Source: Leucaena leucocephala (lineage: Eukaryota; Streptophyta; Magnoliopsida; Fabales; Fabaceae). From it: 64,000 nt of DNA. Made by a program: the position numbers and the translations under genes. The notes beneath the pieces were generated by a model, which saw only the letters and a program-made list of their open reading frames with translations, searched no databases and was not told the origin of the DNA. Positions 1-12,904 of the stretch are shown here, one piece after another (position 1 is the stretch's first letter; the number at the start of each line of letters is the position of its first letter). The DNA lies in assembly GCA_037074615.1 (NCBI GenBank), contig CM073558.1:1603501-1667500 (forward strand), in the 5' to 3' direction.

Positions 1-1129
1 CCTGGTTTGATCTCATTCCGCTCCACTCTGTGGCTAAGCAAACCCATCTCTGCCTCTGTGTGTGTCTCTGTACCGTAACACCGCTTCCTCCCTGCTTCCC
101 AGTGAGACTTGACGACGATGCCCGTTGCAATCAAGTCTGAAACTTTTGTGAAATTGGACTCGGGCCCACGTACATCATAATGGAAGAGTTTATTTATTTT
201 CCCTCACATGATAACATACATGGATAACGTATGGAATGGGCGTGTCAATAAATGGTTCGCTGACCAAGTTTGTATGATCATTCAACAACGCTTACAAACA
301 AAAAGGTTATGGTTTTTATGATGTCAATTGATAATGACTATGGTCGTGATTGGTTATGATTATGCCCATTGCCCCGTTTATTTTCCTCGGATCTTTCTCC
401 CTAACCCCAAGCCGGAAATATGACCATTTTTCAAGTGAAGTTATTTACTTAGTATTTAGGTTAATAATATTTCATCCTATCTTAATTATAAAAATTAGTT
501 ATTTTTTTAATATATTAAAAAAAACTAAATGAGTTAATTATTATAAAATTTAATCTTAAAGATTAATTCATATTCTATACTCTATAATCTATTTAAATTT
601 ATTAACTAACTTTTATATTAATTATAATTAACTAATTTATTTAACTTTTCTAATTTATCTAAAAAATTAATTATATCTTACAATTAGATAAGAGAGAGTA
701 ATAATAATAATAATTGTCATTGTCGTCGTTATCGTCATCATTTTTATTTTTAATATATGATATATTTAATATAGATTAAGTTAAGAAATTAAAATTAATT
801 AGCAATCTTAATATTTTTTAAAAAAAAATAGTGTGTGGGCTCTATTTTCTTAAAACATTCTGGGATAGATTAAATAAAAATATTTTTTGGTAATGTATCA
901 TAAATCTTATGTCTTGAGTTTTAAAATACTAAGGAGCATATATAGTGACAAAAGTGTTATAAATATGATGGGCCCTTTAGCCAATTTGGCATAAGGATGA
1001 AGTTTCCGCCCACTTTGAGCTTTGGATTCCTTGCGACGTTAAGAAGCGATTCTCATTTGATGCCCTTTTTTTAACCATTTTTCTTCTTGGTTGGTAACCT
1101 CATTTTTTTCATGACTACTTTTATAAAGA

Positions 1130-1173
<44 letters not shown>

Positions 1174-1650
1174 ATCTTATAGATATTAGGCTTCATGTGC
1201 GAGTTAAGGTGGATAAAATTCCATGTCAGATAAAGTTGATGTCAATAAAATTATATATTTATGTGGGGGGAAATCTCATACTCCAGGTCTAAAAAAATAT
1301 AGTTAAGACCACTAATACTGAGTTTTATTTTAAAAAAAATTAATAGCCATTTTTTCTTTTAGCCCGCATCTAATTCTCAATATTTTTGCTTTAGAACATT
1401 ATTATAAAATAAATCATATTTATGATAAATAACCACATTTTATCTCAAGGTACAGTAACAGCAGGTAAAGAATGGAATAGTTTAATATATAATTTTATTT
1501 ACTTGGAACTTCATATGGTAAAGAATACATGACCGAGAAAGTAATCAATACTCAATAATTCCATTATTCCAATGACCTCTAAATATACAAAAGAACAGTA
1601 TAAGAATAAGCCTAAATAATCACATGACACCTAAATTCTGATATATAAGT
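1..1650. other. Intergenic, AT-rich
   Basis: No supported gene. The short open frame near 350-532 is low-complexity and is not credible. The stretch is AT-rich and holds a (TA)n microsatellite at 1134-1171. The last ~150 bases probably include the 3' untranslated region of the fucokinase gene, which is transcribed toward this end. Confidence 0.6.
1134..1171. repeat. (TA)n microsatellite
   Basis: About 19 uninterrupted TA units, seen directly. Similar runs lie at 12874-12901, 36700-36728 and 45103-45115. Confidence 0.95.
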
Positions 1651-1651
1651 G

Positions 1652-4600
1652 TCACAGAAAAATCTTCCAATCATAGATTTTCACATCAAATTGTTCCTCA
1701 GTTTGGAGCACCTGCCTGAGTTGTTTTGCAGCCTCGGCATTTTTAGCCAGCAGGAGACCAAAACCGCCGCCACCGGCTCCAACCAGCTTGTACCCACAGC
1801 AATAGGGACCCGTGAAGGAGAAGAACCTGTCAACAGCATCATTGCTACAAAATGGGTCAAGTTCTTGATGCAGTCTCCAAGCTTCCAACATTATCTCACC
1901 AAGCTCATCTATATCACAGTTCATTAAAGCTTCTCTCCCAATCTTTGCCAGTTCCACAAGGCGCTTGATGCTCGACACGAGAAGGTTATCGCGGCGAAGA
2001 TATCTAGTCACCACATTTTGCAGCACCTTCTTAGCAAGTCGAACCTAACAGAGATTCATGGTATAATTAAATTCAAGGTTCACAAAAAATAGGAGGCAGC
2101 AGACATAAACAAGTTAATTGCTGGATAACATTAGCCTAAGAATAACGAGGAACAAGTAAAAAACTTTTAAAAAAAATACAAAAAAATAAAAATAATTCCA
2201 TAATTCTAATTTTCTACTGTACAGTTACAACGGATTGGAGTCTTTTCACCAGAGTATTACTAGACGATAAAATTGGAAGCTTCACTCAAATAGTACAGAT
2301 TAAATGAAATATCAACATGTTACTTGCTGTTGCGAAGTTTAAGAAGACAAATAACCCTAACATATGAATCTCTAAAGAAAATTCTTCATACATCTGTGAA
2401 GTAACAAGCATAAAATGCAAATCAGTACACATAAACTAATACTTACCTGACCAGTAAATACTACAAGCAGTCGTTGCTGCAACTCCGAAATCAACTGAGG
2501 TGAAGCCAACAGGGGAACGACTTGAAGCCTCAATGGAATTCCAGGAAAGCTTGAAGTGCATTTAATCCCAGGGTACAAACCCCCAATTTGATCTTGCCAG
2601 CCACCTCCAGTGCCCATGAGTTGCTCCAAAACCAAAACAAGTCTAGCAACATTCTCAGTGCTCTCATCCCCGTCAATTATCTGAAGAAGACCTTTCACAA
2701 CTGCAGCCGCTAAGATACTTGAAGTACCCAATCCACTACCACGAGGAACATTGGCCCATGTCTTGATTCGCAAGCCCATATCAGCAAGAATCTTATCATG
2801 AACAATGCCAGTTACTAGCAATGCACATTTCACCAGCCGAAATGAATCATCTTTGTCAAATGGTGCAGAAATAGATGTAAAATCTTCAATATATAACTGG
2901 TTCTCATCATCATCAGAAATTAATACTCCAGTTGTCTCAGTTGTTTCTATGATGGTGCCAATTGGAAGAGCACCTTCCAAGCTTATTGCCATATTCAGGA
3001 CACATCCAGCACGCTCAATGCTCCAAGGGGGGGTATCGCTCCAACCACCAACAAAATCTACCCGAACTGGTAACTCTACTTGTATGCTTCTAGGATGGAA
3101 AGACTTACGGGCATCATGATTGTTATTCTGGTATTCCTGACAGGAGACGGCGCCTGAAGACTCTGACAAATGTTCTACAGTAAAAGAAGCTTATAAACTT
3201 CTGAACATTTGAAGATCAAGAAGTGCAAAAGACAATCATCAACAGAGGATGGGGAATAGAAGTGACAATAATTATGACATCTTTAGACAAGATAAAATCA
3301 TGTACTCTGTATGTAAACCAAAAAAAAAAAAGTATGTACTCGGTACCTTTAAATCCATATCTTACTGCTGAAGCAGTTTCATCAGCCACTGCTGCCCAAA
3401 CTTTGTTCTCCAACTTGCATGCTGTCATTTCATCATTGCAAGCTCTAAGAAGATCAACTTGAACCTGGTAAGCCCGGCTTTTGGGAAGCACATTAGAGTT
3501 CTGCTCCTGAACTTTTGAACACATAGCTAGGAAATCCTTGCATACTTCAATGCCTGATTCCTCCTTTTGAAGAATTTCATCACATAATTGAGATAAATTA
3601 CGGCCAAGCATTCCATAATTAATGCAAGCTTTTGCAATTCCTGCAGCCAGATCAGCTTGGTGATTACTAGAACCAATGCACATCCTTGAGAAATCAATTG
3701 ATCTGTGCAATTCCTCTAGACTGATGCGACGGGATGATTTCCATAAAGAAAGCATTTGCTCAGTCTTTTGGTTAACTAGACCCATCAACCACATTGCAAC
3801 CTTAAGCATCTCAGCATAGGGAAGTATAGGGAATATTTTTGACTTCCACAAACAGTTATCATCAGTTCTTGGGGAGGCCCATAAATCACTTTCTTGAATA
3901 CCTAAATCATGTAAAACCTTCTTCCAAGGTTTCCCGCAAAAGGTACCATCTCTAGAAAGTAAACTTTTGGGATTATCATGAAGGCCACAATATACTAGGA
4001 CTCTTTCACCGCTTCCAACCAGGGGAACCTCCCAAAGACAATGCCGATCTGGTAGCATGAATTTGAATGAATCTTCTACTTCAGTGTGGTCATCAAGTGA
4101 GATGTTGACTCCAACAACAATACAAAGGGAACCAATTTGAATTCCACCAGCGATGGATGAATCACAAACCAGAGAGTCTTCTCCAATTGAGATACCAGGT
4201 GCAATTTTACTAGAAAGAATAATAGCTGATGCTGTAATGTCACACGCTGTGGTTGCTGGAATAGAACACAAGTGTCTTCGACCAACAAGTTCTGAACCAA
4301 CCCCACTTAGATGATCTAAGACTTCACTGGAGGTCCCAAAATGCAAAAACACCAAGTCATCTGCAGTGGATTGATATGACAATTACATTGTGAAAAAAAA
4401 GGAATTATATACAGATAGAAAGGAGGAACGAAACAGACATAAATAGAAATGAAATGAGGTCTGTCATACAGGCACAACAGCTGAACATCTTTTGATTTCC
4501 CAAATTGCCAACTAATTCTTTTCCCAGGGGACGCTTCCTCAACCACTCATGCTTTGCAGGTACCCATGCAGCAACCAGGTCTTCATATAAACTCATCTGC

Positions 4601-6956
4601 ACAAAACCTATCTTAGTCACTACGACGATATTTTGTTTTTAACAAAGTGTACACCCACAGGTTTTTATAAAGTTTCACCAAATATAACTTCTGTCAACAC
4701 CTAAGCAAATTAGCCAAAAATAAGAATGGCACTGGAATCATAAAATAGAGATCCTCATGTATTCTTAATAATTAATTAAAAGTATATGTTTAAAACTGAA
4801 CTCTTACAGCATACCTCCTTTTTGCTCTTCATAAGCTCTTTAATCATTTCCGGACAGGAACATGCAAGTGTAACAAGCTCCAACCATGCCTTGCCTTTAA
4901 CTGCTATGATTCCAGTATCAAGAAGTGTTCTACCATCACCTAGAATTGCTTTACTTTCAGCTAGTTCCTCTATGGTAGGTTTCTGTAGGAGATTATCAAC
5001 TAAACTAACTGCATAACTTTGGGCTGAAATTTTAGTTTGAGCTGCAACAACTACACCATGGTTTGAAGCAACATCAAGGGTAATTGGAACAGTAACAATG
5101 CAGGAACTGTCCTCAGGAAGTGTCAACATGGATGCATCAAAACATGGAAGAACATCACCAGTCATGGTCAACATTCCACCTGTAAAGATTAAAAGAATTA
5201 CATAAACAAATATTAGCCCAAAATGAATGCTAGAAAGTCAGCAGAACACTCCTTGACAGACAAAGATGATATTATCATTAAATTTAAGAGTTAATTTATT
5301 ACCAATATAAAATTAATATGAATGAACAAAAAATAAATGCTTTAGGCAAGTATGCAAGAACACAAAAAATAGGTGATTCCATTAAAAGTATTAAATATTT
5401 CTATGTCAGATATTTCATCAGACACTGGAAGGACTAAGAGAAGTCAAAGATCATTCTTTTAAAATAGACCAAATAATGTGCAGATAAACAGAAAACCTTC
5501 TTTTCCAAAAGGTTGCCTTGCACAAGAAGCAATGGCAAGTATATGGTCAAAAAGCAGTGGAACAGGCCCATCTGGATCATCTGCTGCCAAATACGGAAGA
5601 GGCATGAAAACTTTTCCCATGGGGTTTGCCCATGGCACCCTTTTAGAATCACCTCCAGCATGAAGCAATAGTATATGCCTTTTGGATATGAAATTAACCA
5701 TTTGCTGAAGAGAATCCCCATGTAGCTCAACAGATCCAGTATCATTATTATTTATATTTGACACCTGTTAATCATAGATCACTCATCAAGCCTCACAGCT
5801 GAGAATTAAATGCTTTAGAGTACACAATACAAAGCATCTGATGCTGCAACAAAGAAAATGTGGACAGAATACCAAGCACGCTGACATAAACAAATGGTAC
5901 GCGTGTGCAAAGATCATGTAGAGCCACGTGTGGGATTTTCTTTAACAGTTTTTCAGCAAGAAGGATCATTAATCAGAGACAAGCCAAGTTCCCTGTCTGC
6001 TGAATGATGCAAAGCCATCAAGCTTGAATCTGATCATTGGAATAAACTGAGTTTGACAAATATGATACATTTTGCTTATATCATGGTACTATCAGCCCCA
6101 TCTGATCAGATTCAAGCCAAACGAGAGCAGCACCAATGCATCAAAAAACAATCTATTGAAACACTTTATTTGAAAATAAATATTCAGAACATTCAGTTCA
6201 ATTTGCAGAGCAATGAAATATAATTAGCTACAAAATAGGCCAAAAATTCAGAAAGTGATTCATTAACATCTCCCAATGCCATTATAAAACAGCAGCTCAT
6301 CATTACGATTGGACAAAAACTTAATTAAAGTTTTAGGTGTTTGGTATTAGGTTGTCACAATCTGCATCACATAACAAAATTCAGTTTCGCGTCTTAAACA
6401 TTTTTCATACGCCTTGTGTTTAGAGAATCTGATTGCAAAATTTACTAAAGGAATTTACACAAGTCTAGTCCTTTGCCAGTTCACCTCCACAAAACAAATT
6501 TCTGGGCAGACGATTAGTTTGTTCTTCAACCACTGAATAGGTGTAGTGTGCCTTAATACTATTTCAATAGTTCCAAACGATAAGAACAGCACTAATCTTT
6601 AATTTTTGTACCTCTGTACCAAGATCCACCCCAAGGTTCTGGTAATGCCTGAGGAGGGCATAAATGGCATTAAGGGTTGCAGCCCCAGACCCGATCCGCT
6701 GTCCATCCGGGTCAGGCACAGCGAGTGTAACTGTGGACTCCGCAATCCGACCCATTCGCTTTGCCCGGTTGAGCTGCCAATTGTACAGCTCGGCTTGCTC
6801 GGGACTAGCGGCGGTGAGCACAATTGCATCCCAGGTCGGAACCCTAGAGGGGTCTCTGACGGACAACCTTAAATGGTACCATGATTTCCTCAGAAGCGAG
6901 ACCAAGTCGGCCTTCTGCTTGGTCCTCGAAGATCTGGTACTTCTCGTCGTCTCCAT
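1652..6956 (-). CDS. FKGP: Bifunctional L-fucokinase / GDP-L-fucose pyrophosphorylase
   Basis: Salvage enzyme: phosphorylates free L-fucose to fucose-1-phosphate, then couples it to GTP to give GDP-fucose for cell-wall and glycoprotein fucosylation. Coding exons, in order: 6612-6956, 5497-5764, 4815-5179, 4470-4596, 3347-4360, 2447-3174, 1652-2044. All borders are GT-AG and together they give 1079 codons plus stop (the Arabidopsis protein is about 1055). The N-terminal pyrophosphorylase half carries HAGGDSKRVPW near residues 150-160 and a PLPYLAADDPDGP stretch soon after. The C-terminal GHMP kinase half has ELPVRVDFVGGWSDTPPW near 740-757, the ATP-binding loop PRGSGLGTSS near 850-859, and a glycine-rich LVGAGGGGFG near 1036-1045. 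The ATG at 6956 opens the only frame running into the conserved RKSWYHLRLSVR block. Intron 1 is 847 nt. The exons look intact, with no broken motif. Confidence 0.96.
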
Positions 6957-7241
6957 ATTATTGAAGTTTCCCGGTAAAGCGTCGGAAAAATGAGGAAAGG
7001 ATTTGCTTTCCCCTTAAGGGATCAGCAGAGTGAAGCAAAACCAGTAGGAACAGTGAGAGATCTGAAAAAGGAGGAGGTGACTAATCCATTTTCTGTCTCA
7101 GTAATAACCAATAACCATTAACCAACGATTCTGCTTTTCCGTGTTTATGACCGTCATAAGATGTTAGACTTTTTTCACTATTTTCCGGAGGAAATAAGTA
7201 CCAGACTATCTGTGTATGGTCAACGGTGAAGCAAAAATGAG

Positions 7242-7245
7242 AAAA
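7242..7245 (-). terminator. Pol III T-run terminator of tRNA-Val
   Basis: On the minus strand four Ts follow the tRNA discriminator base directly, and a second run of five Ts follows at 7233-7237. This is a normal RNA polymerase III stop. Confidence 0.8.
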
Positions 7246-7319
7246 TGGCGTCGCACGGACTCGAACCGGAGACCTTCAGTGTGTTAGACTGACGTGATAA
7301 CCAACTACACCACGACACC
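7246..7319 (-). tRNA. tRNA-Val (anticodon AAC)
   Basis: A 74-nt cloverleaf with no intron and no encoded CCA. The acceptor stem GGTGTCG/CGACGCC pairs fully with one G-U. The D arm reads TGTAGTTGGTTATCA, the anticodon loop CTAACAC lies between TCAGT and ACTGA, and the T arm contains GGTTCGAGTCC (B box). The loop places AAC at positions 34-36, which reads valine GTT codons. A CAA start motif lies just upstream on the minus strand, as is usual for plant tRNA genes. The gene stands about 290 bp upstream of the FKGP start codon on the same strand. Confidence 0.95.
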
Positions 7320-8430
7320 ATTTTGACATGAGTGAGAGTTCTAATACGGTAACGAAAAAGATACGAAAAAAGCACGGATTCTTTCAATTTGTAACTAGTT
7401 GGGAATAAATTATACTCAAAACAATTTTTTTCATAAGGGTCAAATTATATCACATATTTATTAGCACATAAATTTACACTTACACACACTACCGGCAGGT
7501 TGAACTTGCGACCTCTCCTCGATAGGGGCTAATAAATGCCGCTTAGAAAAGCATGGATAGGGAATGATGGAGAAAAAATTGACCTTTTTTTTTAATTAAA
7601 AGTAAAAAAAAATAAAAAAAGTATTAACAAAAGAGAAGATATATGAAAAAATGTTCATTTATTTAAATTTTTTTATGCATATCTACTAAGACTCTGCATA
7701 TAGGCCTTCAAATAAATAGAAGAATTAATCATACTCTATACAACATGAAATTACTAGAAGTTATAAAATTAAATATTAGAAAACCATCTAGTTGAGAGTT
7801 ATAAGGTACATTGACATTAATCAGATGCAATTCCAAAAGGCTATAGAATTATGTACTTGACAAAATTTAGATTAAATTATTTATACCTATTAGATTAAAT
7901 TTTCCAACCAAATCTTGCAATATAGATTTTTCTTAAAATAAAAATTAACATTGATAAAATTTAAAAATTTTGTTGGACCACTATTAATAGTTAAAAACAC
8001 AAATAATAAAGTATGATTGGAGAACTTAATCTAATAGATATAAGTAACCTGACTTAAATTCTATCCTTATATTATTCATTAACTCATTATAATATTTATA
8101 ACACTTTTTTAATTATTTTCCTTTTTGTTGTAAATATGCTGAATGGAAAGCCTCTCTTTTTGGTGGTAATGAAAGTTATTACTTACTAACAGAGGGGAAA
8201 AAAAGCCTTAAAACTTACTTACAGCAGACTGGAGTATAATATTATTGAGGTTATTTTGCCCAAAATATATTATTAAGGTTTTGAACATTTTCTTGGCCAA
8301 TATAGTATATTTTTTACCAAACTTTTATAAACATGTTTTATTGAACCGTTATTTGTCAGTTCCGGATTCCCGAAAGAGGCCATGAACTCAACGGTCAGAA
8401 CCAACGTTTTCCTCTTCCCACCCCGAAGGA
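7320..8430. other. Intergenic between tRNA-Val and WNK gene
   Basis: No supported gene. Most of it is AT-rich. About 7488-7550 is less AT-rich and, read on the minus strand, contains GGTCGCAAGTTCAACCTGCC, which resembles a Pol III B box and may be the remnant of a tRNA-derived SINE. The last ~150 bases are promoter sequence for the kinase gene. Confidence 0.5.
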
Positions 8431-8440
8431 TATAAATATA
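8431..8440 (+). promoter_or_regulatory. TATA box, WNK gene
   Basis: A TATAAATATA element is followed about 30 bp later by C/T-rich leader sequence (8460-8580) typical of a plant 5' untranslated region. It is the only good TATA between the desert upstream and the start codon at 9011, implying a leader of roughly 550 nt. Confidence 0.6.
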
Positions 8441-8759
8441 AGGATTCTCCAGAAAGCTTCCTTCTACATGACCGTACAAGTGTCTGTTTCGTCCTACTCT
8501 CTCGCATCTCACCTCGATTCAGTTCCGATTTCTCTCCTCCTCACCCGCTTCTTTCTCTCTCTTTTCTCTCATCCATCTTTATACTTTCCCACTAAAAGCT
8601 TTTTTTTTTTTAAATCTTTTCCTTTTCTCTTAGAGATGTTGTAATCGAAACCCACTTGGTAAAGTTTTATTCTTTGCGCGAGGGTTTCCCGGGGACTTGG
8701 GGCCGGTGGTGTTAAAATATGGATTTCGATAGGAAGGTAGTGTTGGGTTTTGTTTGAGG

Positions 8760-8954
8760 ATGAGTTTTTGCTATGATATGGATGGTAGGGTTTTGGATTC
8801 AGGTTCATTGCCTCCTACCCTTGTGTTCGAATGTCGATCCCTTCGGCATTCGATTTCTCTAGCATCGTCTCCCCAGATTTCTTTTGGGGTCGTTGTTCTT
8901 TCGTTCCAATTGGGGTTGATGAGCGACGTTTGTGACCGATTCGAACAACCATAA
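8760..8954 (+). other. Upstream ORF in WNK leader
   Basis: A 64-codon ATG-initiated frame that ends 57 nt before the kinase start codon. It would lie inside the 5' leader if the leader is unspliced. Its peptide is not one I recognise and shows no domain. It could limit translation of the kinase, or be removed by a leader intron. Confidence 0.35.
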
Positions 8955-9010
8955 CAATAAAAGAACCAAAAGTAAAAGAGATCTTGTTGCTATTGGGTTC
9001 TGAGAGGAGA

Positions 9011-12000
9011 ATGGATTCTGGGGTTGAATCGTCAGAAAACGATGGAACAGGGAAAAAGGAGCCTGCTCGGTTCGAGGAGGATTTTGCCGAGAAAGACCCG
9101 ACTGGCCGATATATCCGGGTATGAAGGCGCATATTCTTCATTATCTGTTTTTCAATTCAATTTGCTCTTTTGTACTATAAATTTTGGGATGGTGCTGGTA
9201 AATGCTAGATAAGATTCAATTCAGTGAGATAATTATGTTTTGTTTGAGTCTAAGAAGCAAGGAAATGGATACAAAACACCAAGGCTTTAGGATTTTTTAT
9301 GGTACTTCGTCAGGCACAACACGACTATGTTTTTAAAATATTGATGCCTTGGAACTATAATTGAACTTGAATTTTGCTGAAAGTAAGATTTAATTAAATG
9401 TTTCCTGTTTAAACTTGAAAGATAAATTGTGTTCAATTTGTACCTTTATGAACTACACATCTTATTGTGTTAGCCCCAATGAAATTTCAAAAGCCTTGAT
9501 GAAGCAGCTTCAAGAAATGCCTTTGCCTAAAGCAAAGCTAAGGTTGATGACAATCTGCTCACTCCATTACAGGAATTTTTTTTCTCTTTCAATTCTATAA
9601 TCTGCCTAGTCTTTCTATATTATTTTATTTTAATTTTTTTCTCTTTTTTTGACACAGTACAATGAAATCTTAGGCAAGGGTGCTTTCAAGACTGTGTATG
9701 ATTCTGATACTTTATCTCTTATTATTGTTGAACTACTATTGTTACTTTACGTTACTTAATCTCTTTTTCTCTCTCATTGGCAGTTATAGGGCCTTCGATG
9801 AAGTTGATGGAATCGAAGTTGCTTGGAACCAAGTTAGGATCGATGACCTTTTGCAGTCAGCAGTAGATCTAGCAAAACTGTACTCTGAAGTTCACATACT
9901 GAAGTCTTTGAAACATGAAAATATTATGAAGTTCTATCATTCCTGGGTTGATGATAAGAACAAAACTGTTAACATGATCACTGAGCTCTTCACGTCAGGA
10001 ACTTTAAGACAGTATGTTGTGGTGTCAGATTTTCTTGCTTTACTTTAAGTTGTTCTGCTGTAATATTTGCATCTGAAATAATAATACACTTTTCGGCTAA
10101 CAGATACCGTAGGAAGCATAAAAATGTCGACATGAAGGCCATCAAAGGTTGGGCTAGGAAGATTCTCCAAGGTTTAGCCTACATCCATCGTCAAAAGCCT
10201 CCTATTATTCATAGAGACTTGAAATGTGACAACATTTTTGTGAATGGAAACCATGGAGAAATTAAGATAGGAGACCTAGGCTTGGCGACTGTGATGCAGC
10301 AACCAGTTGCTCGAAGTGTCATCGGTATGATATTACTCTCTTTAACTCTGAGATTTTCACCATACTAAATCTTCTAGGAGCACTCAATTTGTTGTTTCGT
10401 ACTTTTAATTATTAAGGGACTCCTGAATTTATGGCTCCTGAGCTTTATGAAGAGGAATACAATGAGCTTGTTGACATCTATTCTTTTGGGATGTGCATAC
10501 TAGAGATGGTTACTTTTGAGTATCCCTATAGTGAATGCAAAAATCCAGCTCAAATCTATAAGAAAGTTACCTCTGTAAGTATATTAAACACCAGTAATTC
10601 CATATGCTATTTGAGCCACTTCATTAACATCCAATGTTCTGATGCCTCCTACTTCAGGGTATCAAGCCTGCTTCTCTTACTAAGGTGAATGACCCCCAAA
10701 TTAGAGAGTTTATTGACAAATGTTTGGTTCCAGCGTCTCAGAGATCGTCTGCGGAGGAGCTTCTCAAAGACCCATTTCTGCAAGTTGAGAATCCAAAGAA
10801 TCCAGTCCGAGATCCTTTACAGCTGCCTTCTCCTCAAACTCCAAGATCCATAGATTTGTCCAGGTCTGGTCCTTTATCTATGGACATAGATGCTGATTAT
10901 AGACAGATTTCTGTGAGTACCTATGCTGAAAGCAACTGTGGAAGTCCTCACTCTCCAGTTCTAGAATTCCAGAGGATATCTGAGGAGAATGAATTTAGGT
11001 TGAAAGGGACAAAAAATGATGATAGATCAGTATCGTTGACCTTGCGTATTGCGGATTCCTCTGGTCAGTATATGCTCCTCTCTCTCTCTCTCTATATATC
11101 TTTTGGGCTGAGGGGGGATTGAAGAATACATGAACTGGTGTTAGGTTTATGCTACATTTTTCATCATCCATATGGCAGTGACATCATGGCATTCTTACAC
11201 TTGCAGGTCGAGTAAGGAATATACATTTTCTCTTTTATCTTGATTCAGACACTGCAGTCTCAGTGGCCTCAGAGATGGTTGAACAACTAGAGTTAGCAGA
11301 ACATGATGTGACCTTCATCGCCGGGCTTATTGATCATGTGATAACAAAACTTCTACCCGGCTGGAAACCTTCATCTGATTATTTCTCAAGTGAAGTAACA
11401 AGCCTCAATGGGGGGTCTTCAACACTTGTAGATGGCCAGACCCAAACAAGTTTATGGGATTCCATCCTAACTAGTGATGCTGCTGGACTAGTTATGTACG
11501 AAGACTATGTGTTAGGGCCGATTACTGATGATCAAAGCAGTGATGTTACACATGAGGAGGGCTGCTTGCTGGCTGACACTGTTAATAATGCTACTTTTCA
11601 TGGTGAGTGTAATTCTCCTTCCACTTTGGCTGACTTGGAATATCAATATTCCCAAGGATCCGGAACCTCTGCGCTGGTTGCTAAAGATTCGTCGATAAAA
11701 GTTGACAACTTTCTCGATTTCAATGGGAGCTCTAAATCCTTGAGTTGGTCTCTCTCTGAACTGGATCTTGGGGATACATATCTTGAGGCTGGCAAATTGC
11801 AGAGAACAACAGATAACAGTGTGGGGGAAGGCATTGTGACAAACAACTTTATGAAGAATGAAACGATTCCATCATTTAATGGAACATATAATGCTTTTAG
11901 CTTGACAAGCAGCTGTTCTTCTGTGTCTTTAGCAGAGGAGAACGCAGATTCTGCGCTGAAGTTGGAAATTGATGCCATTGAGGCTTTCTATCGCAAACAG

Positions 12001-12087
12001 TTTCAAGAACTTTCTAGAAGGAAGTTGACGCATTTGGATCTCATCAGAAAGAGATGGATGGCTAAGAAGAAATTGGCTGTTCCTTGA
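9011..12087 (+). CDS. WNK8: WNK (with-no-lysine) Ser/Thr kinase, WNK8-like
   Basis: Cytosolic protein kinase of the plant WNK family, whose members act in vacuolar ATPase regulation, sugar/G-protein signalling and flowering time. Exons: 9011-9118, 9658-9695, 9784-10011, 10104-10324, 10417-10574, 10658-11063, 11207-12087; 679 residues. The catalytic lysine sits in the glycine loop (LGKGAFKTVY, K47), while the usual subdomain II lysine is an asparagine (VAWN, N64), the family signature. HRDLKCDN is at 161-168, DLG replaces DFG at 182-184, and the APE motif is near 205-207. Residues ~370-430 form the OSR1_C-like regulatory domain, followed by a long Ser-rich tail and a basic C-terminal end. DPTGRYIRYNEI after a short acidic N-terminus and the basic end best fit WNK8/WNK10. 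The tail is longer than in Arabidopsis WNK8 (about 563 residues). The start ATG is the first in frame with the kinase domain. Confidence 0.93.
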
Positions 12088-12869
12088 TCCTGCAGTGGTT
12101 GCTTAAACACTTTTTCTTTTCCTTAAATTCTTTCAAATAATTGAACGGATCCAACTCCGGTTGGATGTGGCTCTTGTTTTTTTTTCCTGAGTTGGTATCC
12201 TTATAATTCTCTGTAGTTTAAAATTATTTCCTTAACTTTGGAGAAATTTGCTTGAGTTGTACATACTGGACTATGTTTGCAATATCTCTCTATATTCTGA
12301 AGCTTTGAACATGATTCGTTATTAGTTTTTTTTTTGGGTACAATGATTCGTTATTAGTTGAAACTGCATGTGCATTCTTTTAATTCTTTGTCAACATTGT
12401 GACGTGTAATGCATTTATCCAAGGGAATACATTTGATAAGGGAAACTTGTTTATGTCTCCCTTATCACATTGACTTTCCTCTTTCTCTCTAAATGTGCAA
12501 AGGGATTGTTGGTGAAAAATAGAGATTAGCTACAAGCAGGGAGGATTAGAATATCTTTTTGTTATAGAAATACTTGAAACAACCAAATTGATCAACTGAT
12601 TTGAACTAAGAATACATCAAGACACCCATGATATGATCTTGAGATTTTCTTTTCACTTGGTTTCAAGATTAATTTCAGTGAGAAAGAGTAATTTACGAAT
12701 TTAAAGAATAAATACTTGATAAAAAAACAAACAAAAAAGCATACCCAAAATGAACTGGTCTTTCATTTTGCAAAACTAAGATAATAATTCAATTTATTTT
12801 TGGTCTATGGCCGCATCGAATCAAAGCTATGGATGTCCGTTTGGGAGGTTTTCATTTAACTGATTACAA

Positions 12870-12904
<35 letters not shown>

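Noticed and set aside
2805..6993. Plus-strand open frames opposite the FKGP exons
   Set aside because: They mirror the coding strand of a gene with clear homology and have no domain of their own.
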